A stretch of 64,000 bases of DNA from Symbiodinium natans (Eukaryota > Sar > Dinophyceae > Suessiales > Symbiodiniaceae). A model generated the notes under the pieces. That model was not told the DNA's origin. It did not search any database and saw nothing but the letters and a program-made list of their open reading frames with translations. Where the stretch lies: positions 10,001-74,000 of the forward strand of contig CAJNDS010002178.1 in assembly GCA_905221605.1 (NCBI GenBank), read 5' to 3'. Numbering within the stretch: the first letter of the stretch is position 1; every line of letters begins with the position of its first letter. Below, one piece after another: positions 28,437 to 37,825 of this stretch. Position numbers and translations under genes: made by a program.

Positions 28437-28914
28437 GGCTTCACCTGGAGTACTTAGGGGATTAGAGGTTAACCCAAACCCTGCGCTCGACAAAGACCAC
28501 TTTTTGCTGCTGCGGGCGAGCTTCGGTGTGCTTACGCAGCACCCAGTGCAAACCAAACCTTTGTGTCGGATTGGGCCCGGACTTCGCACGGGCAAAGTTG
28601 TTAAGCCAAAGGCTGACACCTAGAGCCAAGCCCTTTCGGTGCGCCTGTGGCTCGGCAGCACCCTGGGGCACTGCAAAAGAAAGTTGTGAAGGCGACCACC
28701 CCTAAACCAGGCACTACCTAACCAACCAACCAACCAACCGTTGGCTAGTGCGCCCAGGGCAGCACTCTCTGGGAGCGCTGCACACGGAGTGGTTTTAAAC
28801 CTTACTTTACGCACCCCCCCTACAGCCCACCTTAAACCACCACTAAACCAAGCTGCCCCTTGGTGCGCTTGGGAGCAGCACTCTCGGGCGCTGCACGTGG
28901 GGCGGGCACGAAAC
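28437..28914 (-). other. E3 intercistronic spacer
   Basis: Non-coding segment between the extra ORF and gag. It carries a CCAA microsatellite (about 28715-28738) and three copies of the palindromic motif GGTGCGC-n-GCAGCAC (about 28638-28667, 28747-28768, 28862-28883). No independent gene is seen. Confidence 0.6.
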
Positions 28915-31788
28915 TCACCGCCACGACTTTGAGTCGCGGACGTGTTCGTGTGGCTGCAGGGCACGCGCCAATGGAAGGTTGTGCCTCCCCCCAGCAGCTA
29001 TGATATCACTGTGCAAGTTGCGGAGAATGTCGGTGCAGCTACCGGATGTCACACGGTAGACCCAAGGCCCTACCTTTTGACACTCCGTGCAGATATCAAA
29101 GTTGTCGTCGACCACCACGGATGCTGCTGGGTTAAAAGAAACGAGTGCCTGGGCTTTGCCCCCGTCTCCCGTCCTCTCGTAGCACTGGGCGTAGTCGACT
29201 GAGGAACGGGGACTTATATCCTGGAGCGCGTTGCGCAGCTCCCTGGCACCCGGTCTTAGGCACGTACGAGCGTACTCTTCGGCCTTGTTTCTGCCGGAAA
29301 AGGAGAACAGACACACGTTGATTGGTCCGTGCTCCGAGGCAAGGTCGCGGAGGGCAGAAATGAAGTCTGGAGTAAATTTCTGCACACTCGACTGCCAATC
29401 CCGGTCTACCGTGCCGTGCCAATCTAGGATTAGCGTCCACAACGGTCTTGAGGACTGAGCCTCCTGAGCGGAGAGAGGCTCAGGCTGCCCCCTTGATGAT
29501 GTTGGGGCGCCAGCTGCTGCCTCCGCTTGCCAGCGATGATAGGCGGCTCTATTTTGATGCTCGCCAAGCGCATGTAGCGGGGCAGCCTTTGTCCTGACTG
29601 TTGTGGCCGGGTACGCGTCTTTGCCCACGACGCGAAGGAACACCGGTCCTGGGGGACCCTTGTAGGAAACCGGTGCGCTCGCAGCAGCACCCTTGGGTGT
29701 CGCTGCCTTTGGCGTCGAGGTCCCTGGCCCCTCCGGAGGCGACTTGAAGACTATGCCGTCGCGGTCAGCCGGAGGCACCTTATATGCGACGCTGAGGGCT
29801 GGAGGTGTCGGATTCGGCGCCTCGTGGAGACGTGCTCTTGCTGAAGCAGGCCTTTGCTTCTGTTGGATTGTCCGCCCCTCCTTGCCCACAGAGCTGTCGT
29901 CTCGAGTTTCTGTGCGACCTCTGGTTGGCGGCAGCGGTGGGGGAGGTGGCGTCTGAGGCGGCTTTGGCAATGGCGGCGGCGGTGGCTGGTGCTCTTTTGG
30001 CGGTGTCACGGGAGCCGAAGCTGACCCTTTTGGCGGCGTCACGGGCGCCGGAATTGGCTCGGCTGCGCTCTTCGGCAGCGGCGGCGGCGGTGGTTGGTGC
30101 GCCTTCGGTGGTGTCACGGGTGCGGGAATTGGTTCGGCTGCACCCTGAACCACGTGTGCCACTGCCTTAGAAGAAGAAGCCTGATGCGCCTCAAAGGTGG
30201 CAGCACCCTTTGGCTTTGACACCTGCCTTTTGTACTGCCTTGGAGCCTCTAAGTCTGGCAAGACCACGTCCAAGGGCTCAAAGCGTGCGTGCCTTGGCCT
30301 TAGCTGGACTGTGGTAGGCAGCCCAATGCGCAACGGCCTCGCCTTGCTTGGCGGGGGATTGCTAGGCGCCGCCGGGGTGGTTTTGGCGGTTGAGGTGACC
30401 ACCCGCCGCGGTGCGCCTGACGCCTTGTGTTCCGGGCGTGAGGGTGCCGGGCCGTCGTAGGTTGGTGCCTCTTCAACACCTGTCCTTGGCCGCGAACGCC
30501 CAACAGCCAAACGAGCCGCTTTTGTGGGCGGTACACTAAAGGACCTGCCACGACCTCGGCTTGATGCGCTTGTAGCAGCACCCTCGCCCGGAGCGTCGTC
30601 CCAAACGGAGAGGCTATATGCAGGAACACCCCTTGGCTGTCCAGGGCTTGAGTGCGATTGCTGGTACGCACCTGGATCGAGCCACGCCTCGTCAGGGAGG
30701 TCGTAGGCCGAAGTGTCTCCCAGATGAAACGGAGCGCCTTGTGGCAGCTCCCTTGGTGGAGCCACAAACACAGGGACCGATCTGGGGCCAGATCTGCGTT
30801 CCCACACACCCTGGGAATCGACCCTTATAGTAGGGAAGGCTGAGTTGGCGGGGGTAAGGATTAAGGGCTGCCTATTGGAGATACGCGGCGGAGGGGTCCT
30901 GGACCTTGCTGCGCTGGAGGACGCGTCTGCGACCTCAACGGGCGCGTCTTCTTCAAGTGGCTCCTCCTCCAGGTCCTCCCCCACTGACTGGTGGCAACCT
31001 TCTTCCTCAACCTCTTGCTCGCCTTTGACCTCGGCACCTAGGTGAACCTCTTCCTTAGGTGCGCCTTGGGCAGCACCCTCGACAACGAGAGGATCAGGGG
31101 AAGAAGGCTTGTCTTCTTCTGGCGCGGGCTCGGCCTTGACGTGTCCCGCGTCAACCAAATCCTCAGCTAGCACGATCTCCTCCTCAACGTCGTCCGGGTC
31201 GTAGTCGACCGAAATCGGCTGTGAGTCTTCGTGCGCAGCTACAGCGGCGTCGGGTTCGTCCACCGTCGGAGGCGCCTCAGCTGGCTGGGGCACAGCAGGA
31301 TCCGCGTCAAGCGCAGGGGCCACTTCTGCGACCGGTGCGCTTGGAGCAGCAGCACCCTCTGAGGAAGTGGCCACTGGCTCTTGTGGATCCTGCTGCGCCA
31401 CAGCTGCAGCCTTCGCCTTTGGGTCCGACTTCGCTTTCGCTTTCGCCTTCGCCTTTGCCTTCGCCTTTGGCTTTGGCTTAGGCACGGGATCTTCTGGCCC
31501 GATCCCGGCCCTTTGTGCCTGGCGCACGCCGCGGAGCGGTGGGTAGTAGACCGCTAACTCCGCCCAAATCTCAGAGTCGCGGCTCAACCACCCAGCTTCG
31601 TACTCCTGCTCGAACCGCTCGATTATACCCGGGAGGATGTCGTCGACGTTCTCCTCAAAGTCCAGGCGGTCGATCTCGGCGTAGCGCTGCTTCCACGCAA
31701 GCTTACGCACCAGGTCTTGGCCACGGTAGAAGTTCTTCTTCCGGGCCTTGCTTCCTCCGCGGGTTCCCCGGTGGTGCTGTTCTTCCAT
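28915..31788 (-). CDS. E3 extra ORF with C-terminal HAD-like domain (957 aa)
   Basis: The ATG at 31788 is the first after the 5' LTR. Residues 1-90 form a charged, probably helical domain (GQDLVRKLAWKQRYAEIDRL). A Lys-Ala/Pro-Lys repeat follows (KPKPKAKAKAKAKAKAKS, about 104-121), then some 600 residues of acidic and proline-rich low complexity. The C-terminal 175 residues resemble the haloacid dehalogenase fold: motif I LILDWHGTVD (Asp789, but His in place of the second Asp), motif II FSFSGRN (Ser829/831), motif III Lys878 in GGKAQAL, motif IV VVVDDNFD (Asp894/895). HAD proteins are mostly phosphatases. With His at D+2, activity or specificity may be altered. This is not a standard retroelement protein, and its role in the cycle is unknown. 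Confidence 0.8.
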   Translation of the reverse strand: MEEQHHRGTRGGSKARKKNFYRGQDLVRKLAWKQRYAEIDRLDFEENVDDILPGIIERFEQEYEAGWLSRDSEIWAELAVYYPPLRGVRQAQRAGIGPEDPVPKPKPKAKAKAKAKAKAKSDPKAKAAAVAQQDPQEPVATSSEGAAAPSAPVAEVAPALDADPAVPQPAEAPPTVDEPDAAVAAHEDSQPISVDYDPDDVEEEIVLAEDLVDAGHVKAEPAPEEDKPSSPDPLVVEGAAQGAPKEEVHLGAEVKGEQEVEEEGCHQSVGEDLEEEPLEEDAPVEVADASSSAARSRTPPPRISNRQPLILTPANSAFPTIRVDSQGVWERRSGPRSVPVFVAPPRELPQGAPFHLGDTSAYDLPDEAWLDPGAYQQSHSSPGQPRGVPAYSLSVWDDAPGEGAATSASSRGRGRSFSVPPTKAARLAVGRSRPRTGVEEAPTYDGPAPSRPEHKASGAPRRVVTSTAKTTPAAPSNPPPSKARPLRIGLPTTVQLRPRHARFEPLDVVLPDLEAPRQYKRQVSKPKGAATFEAHQASSSKAVAHVVQGAAEPIPAPVTPPKAHQPPPPPLPKSAAEPIPAPVTPPKGSASAPVTPPKEHQPPPPPLPKPPQTPPPPPLPPTRGRTETRDDSSVGKEGRTIQQKQRPASARARLHEAPNPTPPALSVAYKVPPADRDGIVFKSPPEGPGTSTPKAATPKGAAASAPVSYKGPPGPVFLRVVGKDAYPATTVRTKAAPLHALGEHQNRAAYHRWQAEAAAGAPTSSRGQPEPLSAQEAQSSRPLWTLILDWHGTVDRDWQSSVQKFTPDFISALRDLASEHGPINVCLFSFSGRNKAEEYARTCLRPGARELRNALQDISPRSSVDYAQCYERTGDGGKAQALVSFNPAASVVVDDNFDICTECQKVGPWVYRVTSGSCTDILRNLHSDIIAAGGRHNLPLARALQPHEHVRDSKSWR

Positions 31789-31906
31789 GCGCTACCACCG
31801 GGGCGTTCCTATGCCCTTTGCTCAGCGCGCGCGGGGCAGCACTCTCGAGCAGGGCTGAACCCTAACCTAGAAAGGCCGGGGTGGATCTACGGGCCCACAG
31901 AGCTAC

Positions 31907-31918
31907 GGCGTGATAACC
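31907..31918 (-). other. E3 candidate primer binding site
   Basis: GGTTATCACGCC directly follows the 5' LTR on the minus strand. It starts GGTTAT like the sites of E1 and E2, but I cannot name the tRNA it would pair with. Confidence 0.5.
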
Positions 31919-32143
31919 ACTTAAGTATGCGTGGAACACCCTAGGGGGAAACAAAGGAGGGGGAACCCCACTGGGATCAACCCCGGCCGCGACCCTTAAC
32001 TTTAAGCTAAAGGGCATCTAGCGGGCCGTTTTACCTTGAGCCAAAGTGTAGCATCGAAAGTGAATTCCTACTCTCTGGGGCCTCTAACTAAAGAGCCTCT
32101 TCCTACGGTCCTAAGGGGCCTCTGGAGCCCTGATTTCTTGACT
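31919..32143 (-). repeat. E3 5' LTR
   Basis: Direct repeat of 20200-20424. The spliced-leader-like stretch followed by GT is at 32048-32035 and just beyond on the minus strand. The outer end abuts the TCTTT target duplication. Confidence 0.92.
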
Positions 32144-32148
32144 TCTTT
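32144..32148. repeat. E3 target-site duplication, right copy (TCTTT)
   Basis: Matches 20195-20199. The shared sequence extends to CTTCTTT (20193-20199 and 32142-32148), so the duplication is 5-7 bp depending on where the LTR ends. Confidence 0.7.
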
Positions 32149-32262
32149 TGCATAAACTGTTTGTCTTCCTTTGCGCTTGGCATAGTATACGCGCTGATAC
32201 AATACCAGTTGTTGCTTAATCTCATCCATTGTCATATCCTCGGGACTTTTGAAATGTGTCAT
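32144..32262 (-). pseudogene. 5' part of the ORF split by E3
   Basis: From an ATG at 32262 the minus strand reads MTHFKSPEDMTMDEIKQQL and VLYQRVYYAKRKGRQTVYA, then runs into the E3 LTR. It resumes at 20199 on the far side of E3. It is charged and probably helical. No family is recognised; the AT-rich composition matches the island. Confidence 0.55.
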
Positions 32263-32480
32263 ATTACTATACCATACATATAGATATTAATATTTGATCT
32301 TTAGACATGTTTTCTAGATATAGCGAGAAATCTTTAGAACAAGTATTTAAACGAAATCTATTTATATCGTAGCTATATTGTATATGAGCAAAAGATATTG
32401 AGCGTAGCACGAGAGCACTACACACAACCTGCGACAATTACAACGATCTCTTAAACCAAAGCACCCGAACAAAATACAAA
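32263..32480. promoter_or_regulatory. AT-rich spacer between divergent relics
   Basis: Very AT-rich (TATAGATATTAATATTTGAT) and non-coding. It lies between the minus-strand split ORF and plus-strand integrase pieces, so it could be an old bidirectional promoter of the virus-like element. No defined promoter element is recognised. Confidence 0.3.
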
Positions 32481-32495
32481 ATCTGCTTAATTTGT

Positions 32496-33093
32496 ATGAA
32501 GACCCGTAAAATAGCACAATTCACCACCGCAGATAATCTAATCAGACAGTTTATGACCGCAAAAACGGGAAACAAAGACGAAGGCCAACAACGTGTACGA
32601 CAAAATCCACGACAAACACCACGACAAAGAACCCGACAAAGAACCCCCAGGACGACGAATGCAGGAAGCCAAGTAGGACAACAAACATCGAAAAACTTCC
32701 AATATCTACTCCATAGTTATAATGCTTTATAAACTTAAGTTAGACAAGACGACGCCATTAGAACCGCCTTCAAAGAATACAACGGCAGACCCTTAATTTA
32801 TTTTTGGAAAGAACCTACTAACCTGTCATAATCAAATGAAGCCCTCGGCCATGGAATTTCCGCCAAAAGATGTCCGAAAACCTAGCAACCAATCCATAGT
32901 CAAATTAAATTTAGCAACGACGGGAAAGAAGAGCCGCGTTTATCCTGGATTTAGATGTAGGAGATGAAGTTAAAGTATTTACGAAGCGAAAACCACATGA
33001 AAAAGAAAGAGTGTGAAACTACAGCCGAAATGTCTATACAATTGAAAAAATTGAAAACATGCTAGGTCAAAACTATTACAGAGTTAAAGGTAA
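32496..33093 (+). pseudogene. Integrase C-terminal relic (plus strand)
   Basis: Clearest at about 32826-33093, which reads RKPSNQSIVKLNLATTGKK and then, after a frame shift, DVGDEVKVFTKRKPHEKERV, a TGA, and NYSRNVYTIEKIENMLGQNY. This fits the end of the integrase core and the SH3-like C-terminal domain of Polinton-type integrases. The upstream part (32496-32730) is open but unrecognised. The orientation is opposite to the integrase core relic at 18430-19036, so the two are either separate copies or one gene rearranged by inversion. It ends at a CCCTAAA array. Confidence 0.55.
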
Positions 33094-33095
33094 TA

Positions 33096-33606
33096 CCCTA
33101 AACCCTAAACCCTAAACCCTAAACCCTAAACCCTAAGATAGGCATAGCGTTTTGAGTCGCTGCAGACTTGAGGCTGGTTGGACCGCTATCCCGATGCAGG
33201 TACTCATACGATTACAGGGTGTAGGGTTTAGGGTTTAGGGTTTAGGGTTTAGGGTTTAGGGTTTAGGGTTTAGGGTTTAGGGTTTAGGGTTTAGGGTTTA
33301 GGGTTTAGGGTTTAACGAATACAAGATTGCCGTTCCAACCTCTGGTTCTGGGCTTGGACTCGTGGGGTCAAAGGGGCTGGCCATGCTCGTGAAGCTACTA
33401 TGAATAGCTACAAGAGGCTAAGGGTTTAGGGTTTAGGGTTTAAGGTTTAGGTTTAGGGTTTAGGGTTTAGGGTTTAGGGTTTAGGGGTTCAGGGTTTAGG
33501 GTTCCATTTTTCAGGGCCTTACAGGGCCGTCGGGCTTTGGGCTTGTTGCTTAAAAGGGTTTAGGGTTTAAGGGTTTAAGGGTTTAAGTGTTTAAGTGTTT
33601 AAGGGT
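33096..33606. repeat. Telomere-like arrays and a dispersed duplication
   Basis: CCCTAAA units at 33096-33136 and a TTTAGGG array at 33221-33313. The stretch at about 33484-33600 (TTCCATTTTTCAGGGCCTT and following) is repeated nearly identically at 38709-38830. No gene is seen. Confidence 0.85.
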
Positions 33607-34902
33607 TTAAGGGTTTAAGGGGCACTCAGTATCACTTTCTCTACATGATGAGCGGTTGCTTCCTTCCATCTCTGCTGGCACATCACACTGCCCGTATGCA
33701 TTCGATCCAAAACAAATGAGCCGACCATCTGCCCGCACTGCACAAGTATGATGGCCGCCAACTGCGACAGCCAAAACAGGTCCCAAATCTGCTGGCACAT
33801 CACACTGCCCGTATGCATTCGATCCAAAACAAATGAGCCGACCATCTGCCCGCAATGCACAAGTATGATGGCCGCCAACTGCGACAGCCAAAACGGGTCC
33901 CAAATCTGCTGGCACATCACACTGCCCATCTCCATTCCATCCAAAACAGATGAGCCGACCATCTGCCCGCACTGCACAAGTATGCTGGTCGCCAACTGCG
34001 ACTGCCAAAACAGGTCCCAAATCTGCTGGCACATCACACTGCCCACCTGCGTTCCATCCAAAACAGATGAGCCGACCATCTGCCCGCACTGCACAAGTAT
34101 GATGGCCGCCAACTGCGACTGCCAAAACAGGTCCCAAATCTGCTGGCACATCACACTGCCCATCTACATTGCATCCAAAACAGATGAGCCGACCATCTGC
34201 CCGCACTGCACAAGAATGATAGCCGCCAGCCCCGACCGCCAAATCGGGTCCCAAATCTGCTGGCACATCACACTGCCCGTATGCATTCCATCCAAAACAG
34301 ATGAGCCGACCATCTGCCCGCACTGCACAAGTATGACGGCCGCCAACTGCGACAGCCAAAACAGGTCCCAAATCTGCCGGCACATCGCACTGCCCATCTC
34401 CATTCCATCCAAAACAGATGAGCCGACCATCTGCCCGCACTGCACAAGTACGCTCGTCGCCAGCTGCGACTGCCAAAACGCGTCCCGAATGACGACCATC
34501 TGACCGCTCTGCATACCTGCCAGTTGCGACTGCCCGAGATTCTCCCAAACCTGCCGGTAAGTGACGCTGCCCATGTCCGGTGCATGTACTGCAGGCACCT
34601 TTACCCGTGACCCAACTGCTAGAACGGCTGAAGGAAACTCGCAGCTTCCCGTAGTGTGGTGGGGATGTGGCAGTCTGAGTCCATCTAAGCATGTTTCTGG
34701 ACAAACATCCAACACGTTGAAGCTGTGGCATAGCGAAAGGCGACTTACACAGCAAGGGAACCTGCCTGTAGGCAGCACGGGCTGGCAGAAAAAACCGCCT
34801 TGCCATCGTGGATGTCCAGAAGAATGCGGGAAGTGCCGGGACAACTTTCATGACGATTGACAGATGCATGCTGAGGCGCGCTTGATGCGGAAAGACGGGC
34901 AT
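33607..34902 (-). CDS. RCC1-repeat (beta-propeller) protein (431 aa)
   Basis: ATG at 34902. About residue 150 onward consists of seven near-identical 39-residue repeats (117 bp each) with cores HTCAVRADGRLICFG and NAYGQCDVPADLG. This is the pattern of RCC1/HERC-type beta-propeller blades; seven blades make a full ring. An eighth, decayed repeat may precede them (residues 110-150). The N-terminal 100 residues show no domain and may be mis-framed, since the homologous frame shifts near 34500-34600. RCC1 propellers mediate protein or chromatin interactions. The high DNA identity between repeats points to recent tandem expansion or homogenisation. No signal peptide or membrane segment is evident. 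It is the only ordinary host-type gene in the window. Confidence 0.7.
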   Translation of the reverse strand: MPVFPHQARLSMHLSIVMKVVPALPAFFWTSTMARRFFLPARAAYRQVPLLCKSPFAMPQLQRVGCLSRNMLRWTQTATSPPHYGKLRVSFSRSSSWVTGKGACSTCTGHGQRHLPAGLGESRAVATGRYAERSDGRHSGRVLAVAAGDERTCAVRADGRLICFGWNGDGQCDVPADLGPVLAVAVGGRHTCAVRADGRLICFGWNAYGQCDVPADLGPDLAVGAGGYHSCAVRADGRLICFGCNVDGQCDVPADLGPVLAVAVGGHHTCAVRADGRLICFGWNAGGQCDVPADLGPVLAVAVGDQHTCAVRADGRLICFGWNGDGQCDVPADLGPVLAVAVGGHHTCALRADGRLICFGSNAYGQCDVPADLGPVLAVAVGGHHTCAVRADGRLICFGSNAYGQCDVPAEMEGSNRSSCRESDTECPLNP

Positions 34903-36072
34903 GTGGACTGAGCGTCACAGCGGCACCAAAACACATGCACCACTATTGTGATGGGTATTACTCTCGAATTTGTGGCTTCATTACCCTTGCAACCCATTCT
35001 TAAACATTATTCCGGATATAGCTAGTTTATCTCAGAAGACCATTTCCATTTTCTCGGGCTAGGGATTTCTGGGTGGATGTTCGCGGTTTTCTATCGGGTG
35101 GGGCATGCTAAGGGGTTAAGCGTCATGGTCCATGGCTTTAGGCATGGTTAGATGGCATGGATTCTTTCGGTGGGTCTTGGGTTGGGGTCTTTCGGTGGGT
35201 TGGGGGTTGAGGTTTAGGTTGTTATGGTTTAGGTCTTCAGGTGGCCTCGGGGAGTGTGCATGGTTAGAAAATGGAAATGGTATCTGCTAACTCCTTCACC
35301 CTAATTAGTTGCCTTCAGGCCCAAATGGGGGGGGGGGTTTTCCATAATAAGGACCCCTCATATAGTCCCTTACAATACGGACCCCAATAAGGTACCCCCT
35401 AACTTCGGAGACCCACAAATAACACTCAATTGTCAAGGGACCAAAGGAGGGACCCTTTTAAGGGACCTTAGGGTTTAGGGTTTAGGGGTATAGGGACGAT
35501 ATAAGGTGTAGGTACAGGGGTTATACAGGAGACTAAGATTAAGGGTCCCTTCTGGGGGTCCCCTCCTTTTACCCTCGAAATCGCGTCTTTCTGCGGGAAG
35601 GGAGCTCGGGAGGGGGCTCATGAGTCGGGGGCCATGTGAAGATTCCTTGGTCCCTTACTTGGTAGCCCAGAAACCATATGTTTGTAAGGACACCCTTTTT
35701 GGGGGTTGCTTTCTAAGGGAACCTTGAACCACAAAAAAAAACAAAGGAGAAGGGTAACTCTGGGCTGCCCCTAAACCCTAAACCCTAAACCCTAAACCCT
35801 GAACCCTGAACCCTGAACCCTGAATCCTGAACCCTAATTGGGCTACCAAGCTCAAAGGGTTTCGGAGTTAGATAGACTTCGGACCGTACGCAGCGCACAG
35901 ACCAAGTCCGGAATACGGGTTCAGGGTTTAGGGTTTAGGGTTTAGGGGTTAGGGTTTAGGGATTAGGGTTTAGGGCAGCTCTCTGTCTTAAGATTTAGGG
36001 CTTAGGTTTCAGGATATTGTGGTTCAGGGCTTAGGCTTCGGGATGTCGTGGCTCAGGGGTTAGGGGTTAGGG
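34903..36072. other. Gene-free DNA
   Basis: Linkers with a G-rich run near 35328-35338, a diverged dispersed repeat (about 35470-35600, related to 17480-17700), and CCCTAAA/CCCTGAA units (35772-35840). No gene is seen. Confidence 0.6.
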
Positions 36073-36404
36073 GTTAGGGTTTAGGGTTTAGGGTTTAGGG
36101 TTTAGGGTTTAGGGTTTAGGGTTTAGGGTTTAGGGTTTAGGGTTTAGGGTTTAGGGTTTAGGGTTTAGGGTTTAGGGTTTAGGGAAAGGGGTTCCAAGCC
36201 CAAGAGCTTTTGCCGAGCAACGGGCAGATCGCTTTCATGTCTGGTGCGATTGAGTCCGAAGGTTGAAGGACGGAGTCCTTCAAGGTTTGGGGTTTGGGGT
36301 TTAGGATTTAGGGTTTAGGGTTTAGGGTTTAGGGTTTAGGGTTTAGGGTTTAGGGTTTAGGGTTTAGGGCTTAGGGTTTAGGGTTTAGGGTTTAGGGTTT
36401 AGGG
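36073..36404 (+). repeat. Two TTTAGGG arrays
   Basis: Arrays at 36073-36184 and about 36300-36404, separated by a linker of roughly 110 bases. Confidence 0.95.
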
Positions 36405-37825
36405 CTTTAAGCCCTGCACCCCGCCCACCCCCCCCCCCCTCCCTCCAAACCCTCACCCCGATTGCCCCAGGGCCGCCAAAGCTTAGGGTTTTAGCTTCCC
36501 AAATCCGGAACCTCAAACGCTAATAGGGTTTAGGGTTTAGAGTTTGGGGTTTAGGGTTTAGGGTTTAAATTTTGGGGGTTTAGGGTTTAGGGTTTAGAGT
36601 TTACTAAGCCCTGCAGCCACAAACAAGCCTGTAAATGCAATCTTTTTGCAAAGTTAAGTTTTCACTCTGTTTAGACGTTGATCTCGAAATGCCTCGACAC
36701 TTGTCCCAAACCGTTCCCCGGACAAGGACCCTCTATAATTTCAACCAAGCCTAAACCCCAAAACCTAAACCCTAAACCCAAAACTCTAAACTCTTTTATC
36801 CGAACCCTGAAGCATGCCGGCGGTCCGAATCCCAGCTCCACTGGCCAGGGGAAGCCTCCTTGCCACAAGGGCGAGGGTCTGCACAAAGGGCCCAGAAGTT
36901 TAGGGTTTAGGATTTGGGGTTTAGGGTATAGGGTTTAGGGTTTTGGGTTTTGGGTTGGGGTTTAGGGTTTAGGGTTGAGGGTTGAGGGTTTAGGGTTTTG
37001 GGGTTTGGGGTTTAGGGTTTAGGGTTGAGGGTTGAGGGTTAAGGGTTGAGGGTTGAGGGTTTAGGGTGTATAGAAGGGAAGCTCGCTGGTGCTAAAAGCA
37101 CCCAGGCCGCTCGCTCGCGTTAGCATGTAGTCCCACCCCAACCACCCAAACTATTCTCATTTAGGGTTTAGGCTTCACCCCCCAAACCCCCCTCAAGGGG
37201 GCTTTCTTGCTTTTGACAAAGAAGAGCAGGGTCCCTTTGTGGAGCCTATTAGTGGCTCGTAGGCTTGTGGGAGCTTTCACGGAGTAAAATGGAGCGGTGC
37301 CCAAAACCGTCAATTGCAACACTAAAAAACTACATCCAGGCACATGCTGGAACTCGGGGCTTCATGCAGCCTTAAGGGCAGCAAAACGGCAGGGGGTAGC
37401 AGGGGCCTTGGCCGGCCCCTGCTTCCAACCATGAGAGTAAAACGAAGCAGCAAAACGGTAGGGGGTAGCAGGGGCCTCCCCCTGCTTCCAACTGGTCGTA
37501 GCAAGGCAGAAAGACCCATGTCAGAAGGTCGCAGAGGGGGTTCAGGGGAGTCCCAGGGCAGATCAGGTTTTAGGGGTTTCAGCAAATTCCCATCGGTCCA
37601 GGCGTCTCCAGAAAGGTTTGAGGAGGGTCCCAGATTGCCAGGGGGTCCCAGGAAGGTTCCAGACAGTGTATCACAAAGTTGAGAAAGGGGGTCCCAGCAG
37701 GTCCCAGAAGGTCCCAGAAAGGGCCCAGGGAGGTCCCAGGCCGGGTGCCACCCTAGGTCTGTGGCGTAGCCAGGCACTGGGAGGCTTTACCCTCCCTAAC
37801 CGTTCTGTGGGCGCTCTCGGCAGTT
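36405..37825. other. Gene-free DNA with segmental duplications
   Basis: Contains a C-rich run (36423-36445), degenerate arrays (36525-36600, 36898-37070 with TTGAGGG units), and a tandem duplication of a GCAAAACGG(C/T)AGGGGGTAG unit (about 37379 and 37449). 36798-36880 is repeated in inverted orientation at about 61840-61925. The open frames here are proline/glycine-rich by-products. No gene is seen. Confidence 0.6.

Larger units (their letters stand above)
20200..32143 (-). mobile_element. LTR retroelement E3 (Ty1/copia-type, 11.9 kb)
   Basis: Minus-strand element with 225-bp LTRs (20200-20424 and 31919-32143) that differ by eye at one base. The target duplication is TCTTT (20195-20199 and 32144-32148); the match extends to 7 bp (CTTCTTT), so the ends are uncertain by up to two bases. 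Order: 5' LTR, candidate primer binding site, a 957-aa extra ORF ending in a HAD-like domain, spacer, gag in two frames, pol (integrase before reverse transcriptase and RNase H, the copia order), polypurine tract, 3' LTR. All major ORFs are open. The short palindromic motif GGTGCGC-n-GCAGCACC recurs throughout. Confidence 0.92.

Noticed and set aside
31900-31925. Sequence GTGGTTATCACG resembling the D-arm of tRNA-Val
   Set aside because: No anticodon arm or T-arm follows, so it is not a tRNA gene. Its position after the LTR makes a primer binding site more likely.
33748-34503. Plus-strand frame of 251 codons with Cys-rich repeats
   Set aside because: It is the antisense of the RCC1 repeats. 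The 117-bp period keeps all frames open, and the RCC1 frame explains the conserved residues.
37322-37777. Minus-strand frame of 151 codons, Pro/Leu/Gly-rich
   Set aside because: It overlaps a short tandem duplication of GGTCCCAG-type sequence; no domain, and the composition follows the repeat.
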